NCBI RefSeq assembly: GCF_001189845.1
Contig: NZ_LFLZ01000032.1
Coordinates: 1-64,000 of the forward strand
From: Bradyrhizobium tropiciagri
GTDB taxonomy: Bacteria; Pseudomonadota; Alphaproteobacteria; Rhizobiales; Xanthobacteraceae
DNA: 64,000 nucleotides
Reading direction: 5' to 3'
Positions 1 through 9,734 of this stretch are shown here, in pieces (position 1 is the first letter of the stretch; every line of letters begins with the position of its first letter). The position numbers and the translations under genes are program-made. Under the pieces are notes generated by a model that saw nothing but the letters and a program-made list of their open reading frames with translations, was not told where the DNA came from and made no database searches.

Positions 1-110
1 GCGCAAGCAGGGACCCATACGCCGCGGCGGATGTGGTGAATGGGACTCGTCGTTCCAACATCGCGCACCAACAACCGTTCGTGGTTATGAGTCCCTGCTT
101 GCGCAGGGAC
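1..110. repeat. Palindromic dispersed repeat, cut by the window edge
   Basis: The first 14 bases (gcgcaagcagggac) are the exact reverse complement of 91-104, so the segment is a large imperfect hairpin with arms about 75 bp apart. Bases 97-110 add a second small hairpin around tgcgca. The left end may continue outside the window. Elements like this are common between genes in Bradyrhizobium; the family assignment is from memory. Confidence 0.5.
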
Positions 111-178
111 GACACTGAGTATGTTGCGCGGCCGGTGAGTCGAACGCTCGCATTCTCGCGACATGATTTGTCCGAGTC

Positions 179-480
179 TTGCATCTCGTTTCGCCGCTCC
201 GAAAGCAGAGGGCGCAGGGAAAGCCGGGTGCCGATCGCACCCATGGGTCCCGCGTAATGAAAAGCGCGGGAGGTAGGACCACAGGTGTAACCGGGAACAA
301 CCCGGCTTTCCCTGCGCGATGGTTTTACCGGCTTACTTCGTGCTCTCCCCGGCGAGACTGGGCTTGCTTGTCACCGCCTTCGCAAAATGCTTTCGCACCT
401 TGCGACGGACACCTGCCGCTAGGGCGTCAGGACCACATGACTTCACCGTCCGCCTCAATCACGCGTCGTCTGTCGTGACC
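179..480 (+). repeat. Bradyrhizobium-type long intergenic repeat
   Basis: The block holds a GCAGAGGGCGCAGGG start, a CACCCATGGG core, a GGTAGGACCACAGG stretch, a CCCTGCGCGATGGTTTTA stretch and an end reading GGGCGTCAGGACCACA. I recognise this order of motifs as a long, multi-copy Bradyrhizobiaceae repeat that gene finders often miscall as short hypothetical proteins. No frame here looks like a real protein. Recognition is from memory, not from a search. Confidence 0.45.
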
Positions 481-769
481 TCGGCGTCCACCGCATCTCA
501 CCGCAACACTCCTGACGATGCGCATGACGATGCGCAGCGCCCCTCGATCGGGTGAGACGGGCGAACCATACATTGAGTTTCCCTTCCGGTAAACCGAAAT
601 ATTTTCCTGCCGGGGCTTGCCATGTCGGGCAACTCAGTGCGCCGCTTACCGTCATCACGATACGGGAAGGCTCCCTTGGAGCGCCTGCCGGTCTCGGAGC
701 CGTGAAAAACCGAGAGTGCTGGCCGCAGACTGCAGCGGGCCATCTATCGAAGGCCCTGCTGCGCGGGCG
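481..769. other. Gene-free stretch
   Basis: No convincing coding frame, terminator or promoter is visible. All short open frames are Arg/Pro-rich and look like composition artefacts. The stretch lies downstream of the DUF1236 gene, which is on the minus strand, and may include the tail of the preceding repeat. Confidence 0.4.
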
Positions 770-1111
770 TCACTCCACTTCCTGGACGACCGTACGGGTC
801 TCGGGATCGACCAGCATCACGCGTTCGCCGGAATATACGTAACGATACTTGGTCAGCGACGGCCCCCAATCGGCTGGCACAGCTTCGAGTTCGACATCGC
901 GCGGCACGGGCGATCCAACGACAATCTTCTCCCGCGTCTCGACGGGTCGGATCTTGTGCTCGGTGACGTAGCTGTGGATCCGCGTGCGATATTCCGGCTC
1001 GATCTGAATGACCGCGGTGTGCCCGGCTCCCGTTGTGGTAACCCTGTCTTGAGCGAATGCGCTCGTCGACGCCGCCAGAGCGACGGCGGAAATCAGCAGC
1101 AGCTTCTTCAT
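770..1111 (-). CDS. DUF1236 domain-containing secreted protein
   Basis: This is a 113-aa protein. It starts with a clear Sec signal peptide (MKKLLLISAVALAASTSAFA, cleavage after Ala20), so it is probably periplasmic. The second half carries the DUF1236 signature: a VPADWG stretch, then a YRYVYSGERVMLVDPETR stretch near the C terminus. The start at 1111 is preferred over an upstream Met at 1165 because a strong GAGGAGG ribosome site sits just before it and the signal peptide follows at once. DUF1236 proteins are frequent, often in several copies, in Bradyrhizobium and have no established function. It appears to be transcribed alone, downstream of the transglycosylase gene on the same strand. 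Confidence 0.8.
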   Translation of the reverse strand: MKKLLLISAVALAASTSAFAQDRVTTTGAGHTAVIQIEPEYRTRIHSYVTEHKIRPVETREKIVVGSPVPRDVELEAVPADWGPSLTKYRYVYSGERVMLVDPETRTVVQEVE

Positions 1112-1224
1112 GGTGTCCTCCTCGCCGCTCCATGCGGCGTTTCGAGAACCCTTCAAGGATAGCAAATGTTCCTATTGGGACTGCCGGTGCTGTCGCTCGA
1201 CTCCGATCCCACGCGGCGTTCTCG

Positions 1225-2276
1225 CTAGTTTCGAAACACGAGGCAGCGCCCACCGATTGCCTCCAGTCGCGCGCAGAGCTGGTTGGCTCGCTCGCGGGAG
1301 GTCTCGGCGACCCGAAGCAGATACCAGGTGGCCGAGCCAGGCCCGGCCATATGCGATCTCAGAACAAGCGGCGCGCGATCGCCGAGCACGGATGCAAACC
1401 GCTTCTGCAATTGCTGGTAGTCGGCGAGCACCCTTGATTGCGACGGGCCGCCGGCCAATTGAAGGCCCCAAGGTCCCCACGCAGCTTGCTGCGCAATTGT
1501 CGCGGGCTCTTTTGGGCTCGCGGGCAATGCCCTGACGACATGCCGCGCACGATGTCGCCGCAGGCCATGGCGGCATCCGTGTGGACGCGATCCTCGACCG
1601 AACCCTGCGCCCATTCCTCGGCCGACTTGCCGGTAATGATCCTGACATAGGCGCGCGTTTCGCCCGGCAGGTTGCCGCGTCCCGCCAGCCAATCCTGAAC
1701 ACGCCGTGGGTCGCCATTGTAGGCGGCCGCCGCGAGGCCAAGATTACCGAACTGCGCGCGCAGCTCGCGGAGCCAGCGCGCCGATTCCTGCAACGCGGGT
1801 AACGGCTCGAACGGATCAGCCAGACCGCGCCAGCGCGCAGTTCCGGGCATGAACTGGGCAATGCCCTGGGCGCCAGCCCGGCTGACCGAGCCGGCATCGA
1901 AATTGCTCTCCTGCCAGATCAGCCGGGCGAAGAAATCCGGCGGCAGGCCGTTCCTTAATGCAGTCTCCTCCAATGCCTTGCAATATTGTTGCGGCCCATC
2001 GAGCTTTGGGTCCGGTTGCAGTGGCGGCGGAGACGGAGAGGATGCGGATTGACGCTCCAATGCCGATCGATCGGCCTCCGCGTTGTTCTCTCCGATATCC
2101 GGCTTCGGACGAGATGTTTCCGCCTGCGCCGGCTCGGCGCGTTGCGCGGCCGGCGTCACCGCCGGGTTGCCGACCGGTTCGGCGCCTGCGACGCGGACGA
2201 GCAGCAGAAGACAGGCCGAGGCGATGGCCGTTCGTGGAAATCGATGAATCCGCCACGGCCCGAAACTCGACTGCAT
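1225..2276 (-). pseudogene. Lytic transglycosylase with C-terminal SPOR domain, frameshifted
   Basis: Residues 1-32 form a signal peptide, followed by a Pro/Ala/Gln-rich linker. An SLT domain of family-1 lytic transglycosylase type follows: catalytic Glu in WQESNFD near residue 123, AGAQGIAQFMPGTA near 134-147 and AAAYNGDP near 183-190. These enzymes cut peptidoglycan in the periplasm. After about residue 248 the frame is lost. A SPOR-like peptidoglycan-binding domain (WGPWGLQLAGG through LEAIGGRC) continues in another frame down to the stop at 1225. One base missing from the CCC run at 1530-1532 (GGG on the coding strand) accounts for this, and restoring it gives a 350-aa protein. As sequenced, the product keeps the catalytic domain but gains an unrelated tail of about 57 residues. 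See the finding on shared single-base losses. Confidence 0.75.
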
Positions 2277-2386
2277 GAAGCGATCATCAAAACGGAGACG
2301 TGTCCGCCCGGATCATAGCATCGGCACCGCTCGGCGGGCAGAGAATTTGGATGGGATCCGCAGCTCCGTCGCGCGGATGCGGCCAC

Positions 2387-3079
2387 CTAGTGGTCGGACA
2401 GGCTGCCGACGATCGAGGCGCGGCGGGACAGCTCGATCCAGTTGCCGTCGGGATCGAGGATCATGGAAATCCGCGCGACCTCGCCGAGCGTCACCGGCGC
2501 GAGGCCTTCGCGCACGCCCTTGGCGCGCAGTTCCTCATGCACGGCGTCGATGTCGGCGACCTGCAAGGTGATGTAGCGCCAGCCGCGCGCCTGCCGAGTT
2601 TGATCGACGCTTGCGGCGCGATCTTCCCTGAGCAGGATCAGGCTGTCGCCGAGGCGAAACGCTGGGCCGCCCGACCATGATTGCTCGGCGAAGCCGAGGA
2701 CATCGCCGTAGAACCTGCGGTGCGCGGCGAGGTCGCGCACCGCCATTGCGACGGCGATCCCGGTGATGCCGTCATGTCCGGGTGCGACCAGACAAACGCT
2801 GTTGCCGTCGGGATCGGCCATGCGCTGCGGCGCCGTAACGCCCTCGCGCGCAACGATCAGCTCGCGATAGCCGCTCGGTGCCGCATCAGGCAGCGGCTCG
2901 ACATGATGGTTGAGCTTGATGACTGAGCCGTGCGCGTCGTGCCGATACTGCTTCTGCCCGCGCCGAATCGGCAGCACATGATCGAAGCGGAGCCCGGCAT
3001 CCTGCTGCCAGAAATGCAGCATCGGCTTGAGATTGTTCGTCGAGAGGCCGATGTCGATCACATTCTTCGCGAGTTGCAT
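2387..3079 (-). CDS. Two-domain VOC (glyoxalase/dioxygenase fold) protein
   Basis: The protein has 230 aa with two tandem vicinal-oxygen-chelate modules of about 110 residues each. Each module ends in the recurring DPDGN signature (DPDGNSVCLV and DPDGNWIELS). The second module begins near GIAVAMAVRDLAAHRRFYGDVLGF, shown here only as a landmark for the GDVLGF turn. VOC proteins bind a metal and act as glyoxalases, ring-cleaving dioxygenases or resistance proteins; the substrate cannot be told here. Start 3079 is chosen because GAGGGCGGCAGG lies just upstream; an in-frame Met at 3100 would place this ribosome site inside the gene. It seems to stand alone. Confidence 0.8.
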   Translation of the reverse strand: MQLAKNVIDIGLSTNNLKPMLHFWQQDAGLRFDHVLPIRRGQKQYRHDAHGSVIKLNHHVEPLPDAAPSGYRELIVAREGVTAPQRMADPDGNSVCLVAPGHDGITGIAVAMAVRDLAAHRRFYGDVLGFAEQSWSGGPAFRLGDSLILLREDRAASVDQTRQARGWRYITLQVADIDAVHEELRAKGVREGLAPVTLGEVARISMILDPDGNWIELSRRASIVGSLSDH

Positions 3080-3244
3080 TTGCCTGCCGCCCTCACACAT
3101 AGTCTCCGCAACGGACCCGACTAGCTATGCGAGGATCAGGTCACTACGCAAGCACCAACGATCCGCGATCCTGAAGCTGTTGCTTTTCGCGGGTCGGCCG
3201 GCTGGCCGAGGCGCCCGTTTGGAGATTGTTGTATTGGCGCATTT

Positions 3245-3294
3245 GACGCGTTCTCTTCACGCGAACGGGTGTCCACTTCCTTCGAAAGCGCTCT
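3245..3294. repeat. 50-bp dispersed repeat, copy 1
   Basis: The 50 bp from GACGCG to GCGCTCT match 58004-58053 in the same orientation with few differences. The core reads TTCACGCGAAC then GGTGTCCACTTC. It lies just upstream of the DinB gene, so the copy sits in that gene's promoter region. Confidence 0.7.
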
Positions 3295-3322
3295 AAGATC
3301 ACTCGATGCAGTGAGGACCGAA

Positions 3323-3886
3323 ATGCCTGCGAGCCTCGTTCAGACCTTTCGCGCTTTTGCCTACAATAATGCCTGGGCCAATCATCGCCTGCTCACGGCA
3401 TGCGCCGGTCTCAGCCAGGCGGAGTTCGCGGCGGCGCGGACCGGGTTCTTCCCGAGCCTGCAGGCAACACTGAACCACATCCATGTCATCGATCTCTTCT
3501 ATGTCGATGCGCTCGAGGGTGGCTGGCTCGGGCCGGCGGCATGGGCCAATGAGGTGCCCCACCCGTCGGTCGCGGCGCTGCAAGCCGCGCAGGCTGCGGT
3601 CGACCGGCGCCTGATCGCGCACTGCGAGGCGCTGACGGCCGGGCGGCTCGATGACGTCGTCAAGGTCAATCGCGATACATCGGTACAGACCGAGCGGCGC
3701 GACCGCCTGCTGATGCATCTGTTCCAGCATCAGATCCATCATCGCGGCCAGGCTCACGCGATGCTGTCCGAAACCACGGTCAAGCCGCCGCAGCTCGACG
3801 AATTCTTCGCCGCCGGCGAGGCCCCGCTCCGGGAAGCCGAGTTCACGGAGCTCGGCTGGAGCGAGGCCGCCGTGTGGGGCGGCTGA
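3323..3886 (+). CDS. DinB family protein
   Basis: The protein has 187 aa and the four-helix-bundle pattern of DinB/YfiT-like putative metalloenzymes. The likely metal ligands are the first His of NHIHVID near residue 49 and the pair in HQIHHRGQ near residue 137. The N-terminal AYNNAWANHRLL stretch is typical of the family. Some family members are thiol S-transferases, but the substrate here is unknown. Start 3323 is preferred over the upstream Met at 3269 because GAGGACC precedes it and the upstream extension falls inside a dispersed repeat. The gene appears monocistronic. Confidence 0.85.
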   Translation: MPASLVQTFRAFAYNNAWANHRLLTACAGLSQAEFAAARTGFFPSLQATLNHIHVIDLFYVDALEGGWLGPAAWANEVPHPSVAALQAAQAAVDRRLIAHCEALTAGRLDDVVKVNRDTSVQTERRDRLLMHLFQHQIHHRGQAHAMLSETTVKPPQLDEFFAAGEAPLREAEFTELGWSEAAVWGG

Positions 3887-3998
3887 GGACGAGGTTCCGC
3901 TCACAATGGCCGTGCGGAGGGGTTCCCAATTCGGAACGAGGTCTTGAAACGGCCCGTCGCCACGCTCACCTGACGGTGTAACGTGGGGAACTCAGTAC

Positions 3999-4726
3999 AT
4001 GCCTTTTGCCAATCACCGGGGCCAGCGCATCCATTACACCGTCGAAGGATCCGGGCCGCTGATCGTGCTGCAGCACGGCCTGCTGCTCGACGCCGCGAGC
4101 TGGAAGCAATGCGGTGTGGTTGACGCGCTTGCCGATCGCTTCCGCGTGGTCTGTGTCGATTCGCTCGGACACGGCTTGAGCGACAAGCCCGCCGATCCCG
4201 AATTCTACGATCAGGCGCAGCGCGCCGGCGACATCGTTGCCGTGATCGACGATCTCGGCGACGAGCGCGCCCATGTGGTCGGGCATTCGATGGGCGGCTG
4301 GGTCGCGGTCGGCGTCGCCCGGTTTTCCCGGCGCGGCTGGCATCGCTTGCGATCGGCGGCTGGGACTTTCTCACCGGACTGCCGCGCGGCAATGCCGGCC
4401 CGCTGACCTATGGCGCCTTCATCACCTTTGCCCGTCGCACGGTGCCCGAGCTTGCCGAATGGGTGACGCCCGATCTCGAAGGCGGCGTGCGGGCCTGCTT
4501 TGACGCGCTCGGCCAGGTCGACGGCGCCAGGGACGCCGTGCTGTCCTCGCGCGTGCCGGTGCTGCTGTGGAACGGACAGGACGACGGACCGCATGCGCCG
4601 ATGCAGCGTTTTGCCGCAGAGAACGGCCTGTATGCGATGTCGGTCCCGGGCGATCATCTCGGCGCGCTCTTGCAGCACGGCGCAGCGATCGGCCGCGGCA
4701 TCGGCTCGTTCGTCGGGCGCGGCTAA
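3999..4726 (+). pseudogene. Alpha/beta hydrolase, frameshifted
   Basis: The first part carries the oxyanion HG motif (LQHGLLLDA) and the nucleophile elbow GHSMGGW. After about residue 107 the frame breaks, and the rest (LASLAIGGWDFLTG, then the acid in NGQDDGPH and the His in PGDHLGAL) continues in the frame ending at 4726. The full catalytic triad is thus present across the break. Adding one G to the GG at 4321-4322 reads VARVFPARLASLAIGG and yields 242 aa. The substrate is unknown. The stop overlaps the stop of the convergent paoC gene by 3-4 bases. Confidence 0.75.
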
Positions 4727-6929
4727 ACGGGCTCCGGCATCCCTGCGAGCAGCTTGTCGAGCGTGATCGGGTATTCGCGTACACGGACGCCGGTCGCATG
4801 ATGAACCGCGTTGGCGACCGCGGCCGCGACGCCGCATATGCCGAGCTCGGCGACGCCCTTGGCCTTCATCGGCGAGGACATCGGATCGGTCTCATCGAGG
4901 AAAATCATGTCCTGGTGTGGAATGTCGGCATGGACCGGCACCTCATAGGCGGCGAGGTCGTGCGTGGCGAACAGGCCGTGACGCTTGTCGACCACCAGGT
5001 CTTCCATCAAGGCCGCGCCGACGCCCATGGTCATCGCGCCGATCACTTGGCTGCGGGCCGCCTTCGGATTGAGGATGCGGCCCGCCGCGCAGACCGCGAG
5101 CATCCGCCGCACGCGGATCTCCGCGGTGTCCGCATCCACGCCGACCTCGACGAAGTGAGCACCAAAGGTCGATTGCTGGTAGGTCTTGGCGAGATCGCCG
5201 TACTCGATGGCGTCCTCCGCCACGAGATCGCCTCCGGCTGCCGCCTGCGCCAGTGACACGCTGCGATTGCCGGACCGAACCAGGCCGTCGGCAAATACCG
5301 CCTCCGCGGAATTGAAGCCGAGCTTCTGCGCAATGGCCTCGCGCAGCTTGACGCAGGCCGCATAGACGCCGGCAGTGGAGTTGTTGCCGCCCCATTGCCC
5401 GCCCGAGCCGCACGACACCGGAAAGTCGGAATCGCCGAGCCGAACCGAGATCTCCTCGAGCGGCACACCCATCATCTCAGCGGCGGTCTGCGCGATGATG
5501 GTGTAGGAGCCGGTGCCGATATCAGTCATGTCGGTTTCGACCGTCACCCTCCCCCGCCGGTCGAGACGAACGCGCGCGGCCGATTTGGTCACGAGATTGT
5601 TGCGGAAGGCCGCGGCAACGCCCATACCGATCAGCCAGCGGCCGTCGCGGACCTGGCCCGGTTTCGGATTGCGCTTGCTCCAGCCGAACCGCGCGGCGCC
5701 CTCGTTCAGGCACTGCACGAGCTGACGCTGGGAAAAGTGCCGCTGCGGATGCTCCGGATCGACCTGGGTGTCGTTCGTGATGCGCAGCGCGACTGGATCG
5801 ATGCCGAGCTTGTCGGCAAGCTCGTCGACCGCGATCTCGAGCGCCATCATGCCGGAGCTTCGCCGGGCGCGCGCATCGCGTTGCCCTCGGGCAGATCGAG
5901 CGCGGCGAGCCGCGTCGCCGTCATCCGGTTGGCGCCGGCATAGAGCAGCCGCGTCTGGCTCACCGCCATCTCGGGCTCGCCGCCGCTGACATTGCCGGAC
6001 CAGCTTTCGTGGCCGATCGCGGTGATCCTGCCGTCACGCTCGGCGCCGATGCGAATGCGCTGGATCGTGGCTGGACGATGCGTCGTGTTGTTGAACATCA
6101 GCGGGCGTTGCAGCGCCACCTTGACCGGACGGCCTGCCGCGCGCGCCCCGAGCGCGGCGAGCAGCACGTCGGCGCGCAGGAACAGCTTTCCGCCAAAGCC
6201 GCCGCCGATATAGGGCGACACCAGACGGACGTTCTCCCAGGGAATACTAAGGGTCTTCGCCATATCCTCCGCGCCCCAGGCGATCATCTGGTTGGAGGTC
6301 CAGACCGTGAGCTTGTCGCCATCCCAGGCCGCGATCGACGCGTGCGGCTCCATCATCGCGTGGCTCTGATCGGGCGTGGCGTAGGTGGCATCGAGTTGCA
6401 CCGGCGCCGCCGCGAAGGCGGCGGCAAAATCGCCGACCGCGGTGTCGGCCGGGCCGCCGAACGACGGATGCGGTGTAATGGCCTTGTCGCGCCCGGCGGC
6501 AAGATCGAACCGGCCGTCACCCTTCACGTAATCGATGCGGACCAGTTGCGCCGCGGCACGGGCCTGCTCGAACGTTCCGGCGACGACGATGGCGACGGCC
6601 TGATGGTAATGCGCGATCTCGGGTCCGCCGAGCAGCGGCGCCGCGTTGCGTTCGCCCTTGCCGAGCTTGCCGGCGTTCTCGGCCGTGACGATGGCGAGCA
6701 CGCCGGGCGCCCCCTTTGCCGCCTCAAGATCGATCGCCGCGATCCGGCCTTTGCCGATGGCGGATCCGATCACGTAGCCATAGGCCTGGTTGGCCACGAC
6801 GTCGTGTCGTTCATAGGCGTAAGGCGCGGTGCCGGTGGTCTTTAGCGGTCCTTCGATCCGGCTGGTCGGATGGCCGATCACCTTGAGCTGGTCGATCGGA
6901 TTGAAGGTGGCGGGATGTTCAAAACGCAT
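4723..6929 (-). pseudogene. paoC: Aldehyde oxidoreductase molybdopterin-binding subunit PaoC, split by frameshift
   Basis: This is the large molybdenum-cofactor subunit of a xanthine dehydrogenase-family aldehyde oxidoreductase. The N-terminal part (6929 to about 5850) contains KTTGTAPYAYE and the GGGFGGK loop near residue 237. The C-terminal part (5850 to 4723) contains GSGGQWGGNN and the KGVAELG segment with the catalytic Glu. The two pieces meet at NAMRAPGEAP / GMMALE. One missing base in the CC at 5852-5853 separates them, and restoring it gives 735 aa, matching E. coli PaoC in length. It is the third gene of the operon, 17 bp after paoB. PaoABC oxidises aromatic aldehydes in the periplasm with PaoA and PaoB. 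Confidence 0.85.
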
Positions 6930-6946
6930 GATCTAAGCCCTTGATC

Positions 6947-7897
6947 TTAGCCCCTGGCCTCGCGCAGCACCGCCGCCAGCGCTCGCTCGGCGAGTGGCAG
7001 CTTGTACGCATTGTCCTTGGTCGGCTTTGCATCGGCGAGCAGCCGCGCCGTGACGGCCTTGGCGCCACGCGGCAATTCGGCTTCCGCCGCCTCGACCCGC
7101 CACGGCTTGTGCGCGACGCCGCCGAGCGCGACGCGGCCGGTGCCGTCGCCCTGCACGATCGCGGCAACAGAGACCAGCGCGAACGCATAAGAGGCACGAT
7201 CGCGCACCTTGCGATAGGCTTGCGTGCCGCCGACAGGTTTCGGCAGCGCCACCGCAGTGATCAATTCACCGGGTTGCAGGGTGGTTTCGATTTCCGGACT
7301 GTCGCCGGGCAGCCGATGCAGCTCCGCGATCGGGATGCTGCGCGCGGCGCCGTCCGGCCGTACGGTCTCGACCACGGCGTCGAGCGCGCGCATTGCCACC
7401 GCCATATCGCTCGGATGGGTCGCGATGCAGGCCTCGCTGGCGCCGACCACCGCATGCTGCCGGCTGAAGCCGCCGATCGCGGCACAGCCGCTGCCGGGCT
7501 TGCGCTTGTTGCAGGGCAGATTGGTGTCGTAGAAATATGGACAGCGCGTTCGCTGCAACAGGTTGCCCGCGGTCGTCGCCTTGTTGCGCAGCTGGCCGGA
7601 GGCGCCGGCGAGCAGCGCGCGCGACAGCACGCCATAGTCGCGCCGTACGCGGGCGTCCGCCGCCAGATCGGTGTTGCGGACCAGCGCGCCGACCCGCAAG
7701 CCGCCATCGGCGGTGTCCTCGATCCGGTCGAGCGCAAGGCCGTTGACGTCGATCAGATGCGCCGGCGTCTCGATCTCGAGCTTCATCAGGTCGAGCAGAT
7801 TGGTGCCGCCGGCAATGAACTTGGCGTTCGCGGTGCCGGCGGCAGCAGCGGCGGCTGCGCCCGGCGAGGTGGCGCGCTCATAGCTGAACGATCTCAT
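6947..7897 (-). CDS. paoB: Aldehyde oxidoreductase FAD-binding subunit PaoB
   Basis: The 316-aa protein belongs to the xanthine dehydrogenase FAD-subunit family. The FAD pyrophosphate motif KFIAGGTNLLDLMK lies near residue 30 and a TTAGNLLQRTRCPYF segment near residue 110. That segment continues into a Cys-rich insertion (RCPYF...LPCNKRKPGSGC), matching the extra [4Fe-4S] cluster loop of E. coli PaoB and not found in most other family members. The start codon overlaps the paoA stop by 4 bases (ATGA at 7894-7897), indicating translational coupling. It has no signal peptide; in this family the complex is exported with PaoA. Confidence 0.9.
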   Translation of the reverse strand: MRSFSYERATSPGAAAAAAAGTANAKFIAGGTNLLDLMKLEIETPAHLIDVNGLALDRIEDTADGGLRVGALVRNTDLAADARVRRDYGVLSRALLAGASGQLRNKATTAGNLLQRTRCPYFYDTNLPCNKRKPGSGCAAIGGFSRQHAVVGASEACIATHPSDMAVAMRALDAVVETVRPDGAARSIPIAELHRLPGDSPEIETTLQPGELITAVALPKPVGGTQAYRKVRDRASYAFALVSVAAIVQGDGTGRVALGGVAHKPWRVEAAEAELPRGAKAVTARLLADAKPTKDNAYKLPLAERALAAVLREARG

Positions 7898-8535
7898 GCG
7901 CTCCTCCCGGCGACCTCGCTGATCGCCTCGGCGATGTTGGAATAGGCGCCGCAGCGGCAGATGTTGCCGCTCATGCGCTCGCGGAGTTCGGCATTGGTCA
8001 ATCGCACCGGCGCGTTGAGGTCGGCGGTGACATGGCTCGGGATGCCGGCCTTGACCTCGGCCAGCACGGCGACCGCAGAGCAGATCTGGCCGGGCGTGCA
8101 ATAGCCGCATTGATAGCCGTCCTGCTCGATGAACGCCGCCTGCAGCGGATGCAGCCCGTCCGGCGTGCCGAGACCCTCGATCGTCGTGATCTCGTCGCCC
8201 TGATGCATCACGGCGAGCGTCAGGCAGGAATTGATCCGCCGCCCATCGACGATCACCGTGCAGGCGCCGCATTGGCCGTGGTCGCAGCCCTTCTTGGTGC
8301 CGGTCAAGTGCAGGTGCTCGCGCAGGGCATCAAGCAGCGTGGTCCTGGTGTCGAGCTCGAGCTGATGGGTTTCGCCGTTCACGTCAAAGGATACTCGCGT
8401 CATCACGGGCGCTCCGGTCGCAGCAGGTTGGGCGGCCGCAGGCCGCGGCGTCGCGATCGACGACGCCGCAAGCGAGGCGGCTCCCACAATCAACAGATGG
8501 CGCCGGGATAGTTCCAAACGTCCGGAGATCTGCAT
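7894..8535 (-). CDS. paoA: Aldehyde oxidoreductase 2Fe-2S subunit PaoA
   Basis: The 213-aa protein starts with a twin-arginine-type leader (LSRRHLLIVGAASLAAS), so the assembled complex is probably exported by Tat to the periplasm. Two [2Fe-2S] domains follow: a plant-ferredoxin type with CDHGQCGACTV and C in INSCLT near residues 85-110, then a helical domain with CGYCTPGQ and NICRCGAY. These pass electrons between the Mo centre and FAD. It is the first gene of paoABC, with GGGAGAG ahead of the ATG. Transcription probably starts in the 340-bp gap shared with the divergent enoyl-CoA hydratase gene. Confidence 0.92.
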   Translation of the reverse strand: MQISGRLELSRRHLLIVGAASLAASSIATPRPAAAQPAATGAPVMTRVSFDVNGETHQLELDTRTTLLDALREHLHLTGTKKGCDHGQCGACTVIVDGRRINSCLTLAVMHQGDEITTIEGLGTPDGLHPLQAAFIEQDGYQCGYCTPGQICSAVAVLAEVKAGIPSHVTADLNAPVRLTNAELRERMSGNICRCGAYSNIAEAISEVAGRSA

Positions 8536-8879
8536 GCTGCTCTCCCTTCACGTGTCACGCCGAGCCGCGCCTGGCGAGGGGAACCGGCGATTCTCGCGCG
8601 CACCTGCCGGTCCATCGAGTGAATGCCCCGGCCCGCGGAATGTTTCTCGCGGTCGCCTGAACTCCTTGCGAGCGCTGCCGATCGTGGCGCGGGTCAGACT
8701 TGCACGGTGCCGGCCGGGCATGGCAAAATCCGGTTAACTGCCCTGCGCTGTTCTCATGCGCGCGCAAGGGGAAAAGCGATCCAGAACGCGCCTGAACCCT
8801 TGGGGCCTGCACGGGATGATGTAGGATAGCGGTCACGACCTCCACCGGCGACGATGCCGGCCGACCCTGGGACCGCTTG
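8536..8879. other. Divergent intergenic region between paoA and the enoyl-CoA hydratase gene
   Basis: The 344 bp must hold the promoters of both divergent genes. I see no clear operator palindrome, terminator or small gene. The sequence lacks an obvious AT-rich -10 element on either strand. Confidence 0.4.
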
Positions 8880-9640
8880 ATGACCGCGCATGTCATAGTC
8901 ACCGACGAAGCCGCCACACGCGTGATCCGGCTGCGCAGGCCCGAGAAGAAGAACGCGATCACCCAGGAGATGTTTCGCGCGATCAGCGACGCGATCGACA
9001 AGGCACAGAACAATCCGAAGATCCGCTGCCTGATCATCACCGGCGGCTCCGGCGTGTTCACCGCCGGCAACGACATCGAGGACCTGCTCGCGCAGGGCAC
9101 CTCGACCGGCGAGACACCGCCCGCCTCCGATCTCGTCAAATTCCTGTATTCATTGGCCCACAATGTGAAGCCGATCATCGCCGCCGTCGACGCGTCGCGA
9201 TGGGCATCGGCACCACCATGCTGTTTCACTGCGACTATGTGCTGGCCAGCAAGACCGCCCTGTTCTCGACGCCGTTCTCAAATTTCGGCCTGGTGCCGGA
9301 AGGCGCCTCCAGCCTGTTGATGCCGCGCATGATGGGCCACCAGCGCGCCTTCGCGATGCTGGTGATGGGCCGCACCATGTCGGCCGACGACGCCCGCGTC
9401 GCCGGTTTCGTCAACACCGTGGTGGCACCGGGCCATGCCGAGGTCGAGGCGCACAAGGTGGCGCGCGAGATTTGTGCGCTGCCGGCGGACGCAGTTGCGA
9501 CCTCGCGGCGGCTGATCCGGCTGCCGCCCGAGGACGTCACCCGCCGCATCGAGCAGGAGAACCATTTGTTCAGCGAACGGATGCGCTCCAAGGAGGCGAT
9601 CGCCGCCTTCAAGGCGTTCATGGCGCGCCCCAAATATTGA
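8880..9640 (+). pseudogene. Enoyl-CoA hydratase/isomerase family protein, frameshifted
   Basis: This is a crotonase-fold protein. The first part has RRPEKKNAI near residue 20 and the oxyanion loop TAGNDIEDL near residue 60. The frame is lost after AAVD near residue 103 and resumes at MGIGTTMLFHCDYVLA, continuing to the stop at 9640. Restoring one G at 9192 reads AAVDGVAMGIG, the usual second oxyanion-hole segment, and gives 253 aa, a normal family length. The exact reaction (hydratase or isomerase) cannot be decided. ATG 8880 is used; a TTG lies one codon upstream. Cut short by the shift, the product would lack half of the fold. Confidence 0.8.
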
Positions 9641-9734
9641 GCGAAGCGTCGGGATTGAAACGAAGCGTCGCAAATTTGTAGTGGCGTCGCGCCATGATCG
9701 TGTGTTCCATGATTGTGTAAGCCTTGGACAGGTC

